From: an uncultured Eubacteriales bacterium
GTDB lineage: Bacteria > Bacillota > Clostridia > Oscillospirales > QAMX01
NCBI GenBank assembly: GCA_900551265.1
Contig: URVL01000107.1
Coordinates: 1-7,893 of the forward strand
Reading direction: 5' to 3'
DNA: 7,893 nt
The first letter of the stretch is position 1, and each line of letters opens with the position of its first letter. The notes below the pieces were generated by a model that was given only the letters and a program-made list of their open reading frames with translations, was not told where the DNA came from and did not search any database. The position numbers and the translations under genes were made by a program. Shown piece by piece: positions 5,295 through 7,893 of the stretch.

Positions 5295-6074
5295 TTACGC
5301 CAATGAAGCAAATGCAATGAGGGGCTTTTTCCGCCCGTCAATATGGAGGACATCTCCTTTGACGTGGTAGACCTCCCATAGCATTTTGCTTGTAATCACC
5401 TGGTCCGGAGGACCTTCACTGTATTTTTTGCCGTCTTTAATGACGACAATCCAGTCGCTGACCTCCAAAGCGTGAGAAAGGTCGTGAAGCACCATTACAA
5501 CGCCTACGCCGGTCTCACGGTTAAGACGCTTTACCATCTGCATGGTTTCCAATTGATGAGATATGTCCAGATATGTCGTCGGTTCATCCAGAAAGAGAAT
5601 CTCCGGCTGTTGTGTGAGAACCGTAGCAATCCAGACTCGCTGCGTTTCGCCGCCAGATATTTCATGTATGGATTTATCCTTAAGGTGATAGGTGGCAGTT
5701 GCCTTCATTGCCGCTTCAATAATTTGCTCATCTTCATCGCTGAGCCGTGAAAAAAAGCCCTGATGCGGCATTCGCCCATAGCTGACGAGTTCTTTTACGC
5801 GAAAATCTGCCGGTGCAGAATGCACCTGTGGTAGCACGCCAATTCGACGTGCCAGCTCCTTTGGGGCAAAGTCCTGCAAGTCCTTTCCATCAAGTTTCAC
5901 TGCGCCTTTTTGATAGCGCAGCAAGCGGGTAAGCGCCTTCAGCACTGTAGATTTTCCAGATCCGTTTGGACCTATAATGCTGGTGATGTCATGTTTTCGA
6001 ATGTGAATATCAAAATCCTCCACTACGATATAATCACCATATCCAATTTCCAAACCAGTTGCCTTAACCTCCAT
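5295..6074 (-). CDS. FecE/BtuD-type ABC importer ATPase
   Basis: A 259-residue cytoplasmic ATPase that powers uptake of iron chelates, heme, corrinoids or similar ligands. All motifs are intact: Walker A GPNGSGKST (35-43), Q-loop LPQVH with Gln83, signature ISGGETQ (139-145), Walker B ILFLDE (159-164) with Glu164 as catalytic base, and the switch His197 in VLHDLSHA. The family assignment rests on the overall order and the LLRYQKGAVKLDGKDL region, which is typical of FecE, FhuC and BtuD. The start overlaps the end of the permease gene by 11 bases; GAGGGAAG lies just before the ATG. A gap of 41 bases separates its stop from the NifD-like gene. Its neighbours tie this importer to the nitrogenase-like pair. 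The transported compound cannot be told from the ATPase. Confidence 0.95.
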   Translation of the reverse strand: MEVKATGLEIGYGDYIVVEDFDIHIRKHDITSIIGPNGSGKSTVLKALTRLLRYQKGAVKLDGKDLQDFAPKELARRIGVLPQVHSAPADFRVKELVSYGRMPHQGFFSRLSDEDEQIIEAAMKATATYHLKDKSIHEISGGETQRVWIATVLTQQPEILFLDEPTTYLDISHQLETMQMVKRLNRETGVGVVMVLHDLSHALEVSDWIVVIKDGKKYSEGPPDQVITSKMLWEVYHVKGDVLHIDGRKKPLIAFASLA

Positions 6075-7113
6075 TAAACTTCCCTCGCTTTCTGAGCATA
6101 TACAGGAAAAACGGGCCTCCGGATACGGACATCACCACACCCACAGGGATCTCCATCCCCGGCACAATGGTACGGCCCACTGTATCGGCAAACAGCAGCA
6201 CAACACCGCCGAGCAAAATACTGGTGGGCAGCATTACTTTATAATCTGAACCAACCAACATGCGGGCAATATGAGGCACCACCAGACCTACAAAGCCAAT
6301 CATACCGACTACCGACACGGTTGAGGCGGCGAGAAAGGCGGAAACGGCGGATAAACAGATGCGGCTCGCATTGACACGGATTCCAAGATTTTTAGCCATT
6401 TCGTCGCCCAACTGCAGGGCGTTGGCATGCCGGATACACAACAGTGCCAAAAAGAGACCGACAACCGTATATAGCCACATAATGCCAACATGTACCCAGG
6501 ACATTCCGGATAGACTTCCATTCATAAACGCCAGCACTCCGGAAAGATTGTCGCTGTTCATCAACTGAAGAAGGGAATTATATCCCCCCAACACAGAATT
6601 GATTGCCACGCCCGATAAAATGATACGCACAGGATCCACACCGCCCTTCCAGGCAAGCGCGTAGATTAGTATGCACGCCAGGGCTGCTCCGATGAAAGCA
6701 AACAGTGGTAAGGACATGGAGAGATTGGGGAAAATAAGCAAAACAGTTATGGCGGCAGTTCCTGCACCGGCCGACACGCCAATTGTTCCCGGATCAGCCA
6801 AAGGGTTGCGCATAACCGCTTGGAGCAGGGCCCCTGCAGAAGAAAGGGCAGCTCCGACCAGAATTGCCAGCACGACGCGCGGCAAACGTAAATTCGTTAC
6901 GACAACAAGAATCGTCTTCTCCTCGTTTGAAAGAGTTTGTCCGGTGACGGCGGCATACAGCGTATGTACAATTGAGTCAAAGGAATAACCCGCGCTGCCA
7001 ATCGCGACAGCAACTACAACCAAAATCGCCAACGCTGCGATCAGCACGGTCCATACCGTGCTGATCCGCAGCAGACGGATACCCCCTTGATTTTTTCTGT
7101 TTGCAGATCTCAT
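6064..7113 (-). CDS. FecCD/BtuC-type ABC importer permease
   Basis: A 349-residue integral membrane protein of the FecCD family, which forms a homodimeric or heterodimeric channel of about ten helices per subunit for metallophore, heme or corrinoid uptake. Landmarks are the first helix (about 18-38), LRLPRVVLAILVGAALSSAG (75-94), NPLADPGTIGVSAGAGTA (103-120) and the C-terminal VGMIGFVGLVVPHIARML followed by EIPVGVVMSVSGGPFFLYML. Only one permease gene is present, so a homodimer is likely. It begins 12 bases after the substrate-binding gene. The ATG at 7113 lacks a clear ribosome binding site, which suggests coupled translation from the upstream gene; an internal AAGGGGG at codons 9-11 has no good start after it. 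Confidence 0.94.
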   Translation of the reverse strand: MRSANRKNQGGIRLLRISTVWTVLIAALAILVVVAVAIGSAGYSFDSIVHTLYAAVTGQTLSNEEKTILVVVTNLRLPRVVLAILVGAALSSAGALLQAVMRNPLADPGTIGVSAGAGTAAITVLLIFPNLSMSLPLFAFIGAALACILIYALAWKGGVDPVRIILSGVAINSVLGGYNSLLQLMNSDNLSGVLAFMNGSLSGMSWVHVGIMWLYTVVGLFLALLCIRHANALQLGDEMAKNLGIRVNASRICLSAVSAFLAASTVSVVGMIGFVGLVVPHIARMLVGSDYKVMLPTSILLGGVVLLFADTVGRTIVPGMEIPVGVVMSVSGGPFFLYMLRKRGKFNGG

Positions 7114-7125
7114 AATAATTCAAAC

Positions 7126-7893
7126 TTAGTCTTTCGTAGCGTAATGATCAGCTATAATGTCAATCAGAGCATCAATTTCATCTACAACCAAAATTCCGGA
7201 TGTGGCAATATAACTGATGGGCAGATAGATCACATCACCGTTACGAATTGCATCAATGCTTTCCCAGTAATCTGGATTTTCAGCATATGCCTCTTCCATA
7301 AGCGCTTGATGTTCTTCCGCCGTACTTGCCGCGCCGACACAGAGGACCAGATCCGGCTGATAACTCAGCGCCTGTTCCAAATCAATCTGTGCCATGGAGG
7401 CATCTTCATTTTCATAGACATTGGTAAAGCCCATCATGGCAGCCATAGAGGCAAGCGTCCCGCGCTCTGTCTGAATATAGTGCATTGTGGTAGATCCGGA
7501 CTGAAGAACCATAACGGTTTTACCCTCATAGGTAGGACGGACCTCTGCCAAATGGTTCTCAAGATCCGTAAAGCGCTGCATAATTGCCTCTCCCCGACTG
7601 GTTGACTCTTCATCCAAAGAAAACGCATTGATTAAACACTGTGCTTCTTCCTTTACAGAATCATAAGAAACGGTGTGGCCGGCAGACATATAATAGACAG
7701 GTATTCCAAGACTATCCAACGTTGCACCGTGAGAATCTGCATAGCTGGTGCTCATGATAACCAGGTCAGGTTCCAGAGAAACCACAATTTCAATATCAAA
7801 ATCTTCGTGAGCTACCGACCCAATAAACGTTGTTTCCAAATCCTCGGGATATGCGGTGGATGTAGACGTAGGCGCCGCAAGCACCGGTACGCC
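7126..7893 (-). CDS. FecB/BtuF-type substrate-binding protein of the importer (N terminus cut by the window edge)
   Basis: The last 255 residues of a periplasmic-binding-protein type 2 family member, which in Gram-positive bacteria is a lipoprotein that captures the ligand outside the cell. The visible part opens with GVPVLAAPTSTSTAYPEDLE, then IGSVAHEDFDIEIVVSLEPDLVI, the standard end of the first lobe in FecB/BtuF proteins. The connecting helix (around SVKEEAQCLINAFSLDEE) and the second lobe (GKTVMVLQSG..., QPDLVLCVG, GDVIYLP) follow. The frame is open at the right edge, so the signal peptide and lipobox cannot be seen, nor whether another gene lies upstream in the operon. Its stop is 12 bases before the permease. 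The acidic, hydrophobic sequence gives no clear clue to the ligand. Confidence 0.93.
   Translation of the reverse strand, partial: GVPVLAAPTSTSTAYPEDLETTFIGSVAHEDFDIEIVVSLEPDLVIMSTSYADSHGATLDSLGIPVYYMSAGHTVSYDSVKEEAQCLINAFSLDEESTSRGEAIMQRFTDLENHLAEVRPTYEGKTVMVLQSGSTTMHYIQTERGTLASMAAMMGFTNVYENEDASMAQIDLEQALSYQPDLVLCVGAASTAEEHQALMEEAYAENPDYWESIDAIRNGDVIYLPISYIATSGILVVDEIDALIDIIADHYATKD

Noticed and set aside
7087..7605. Plus-strand open frame of 172 codons
   Set aside because: It is antisense to the substrate-binding protein and the start of the permease, and has no recognisable motifs.

Overview
The window looks like chromosomal DNA of an anaerobic, gut-type Firmicute (class Clostridia). This rests on strong AAGGAGG-type ribosome binding sites, consensus sigma-A promoters, moderate base composition, and an S-component-like GGDEF protein beside a nitrogenase-like operon. 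The genus cannot be named from the sequence. Every convincing gene reads on the minus strand, so transcription runs right to left.

Layout, left to right. (1) 1-329 looks like the end of an integrated element. It holds the first 19 codons of a leftward gene, paired short direct repeats and a terminator. It stops abruptly at 330-385, the 3' part of a tRNA-Ser(CGA) gene from the anticodon loop to CCA, which is followed by a 16-bp terminator hairpin. The 5' half of that tRNA is absent, as expected for a displaced att site. (2) 429-534 has a nested inverted repeat with two competing folds. (3) 535-1928 encodes a membrane diguanylate cyclase whose N-terminal half resembles an ECF-transporter S component. 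It is split by a -1 frameshift at a run of five G. Its promoter is at 1999-2027. (4) 2186-2261 is an intact tRNA-Ala(GGC) with a consensus promoter and a terminator. (5) 2262-2719 is a gap with a possible gene remnant and a strong hairpin. (6) 2720-7893 is one operon, read in the order substrate-binding protein (cut by the right edge), FecCD-type permease, FecE-type ATPase, then two nitrogenase component 1-like subunits.

The operon is the main point of interest. It joins a complete iron-chelate/corrinoid-type importer to a NifD/NifK-like heterodimer. The first subunit has three cysteines spaced as in BchN of dark-operative protochlorophyllide reductase (DPOR). The second has Ser, Thr and Ala at the equivalent ligand positions. 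Neither has the cysteine that holds FeMo-co. This argues against nitrogen fixation and for a reductase of the broader nitrogenase-like group, perhaps acting on what the importer brings in: a tetrapyrrole, a metallophore or another chelate. No NifH-like reductase is in the window; it may lie past the right edge or elsewhere. The substrate is unknown.
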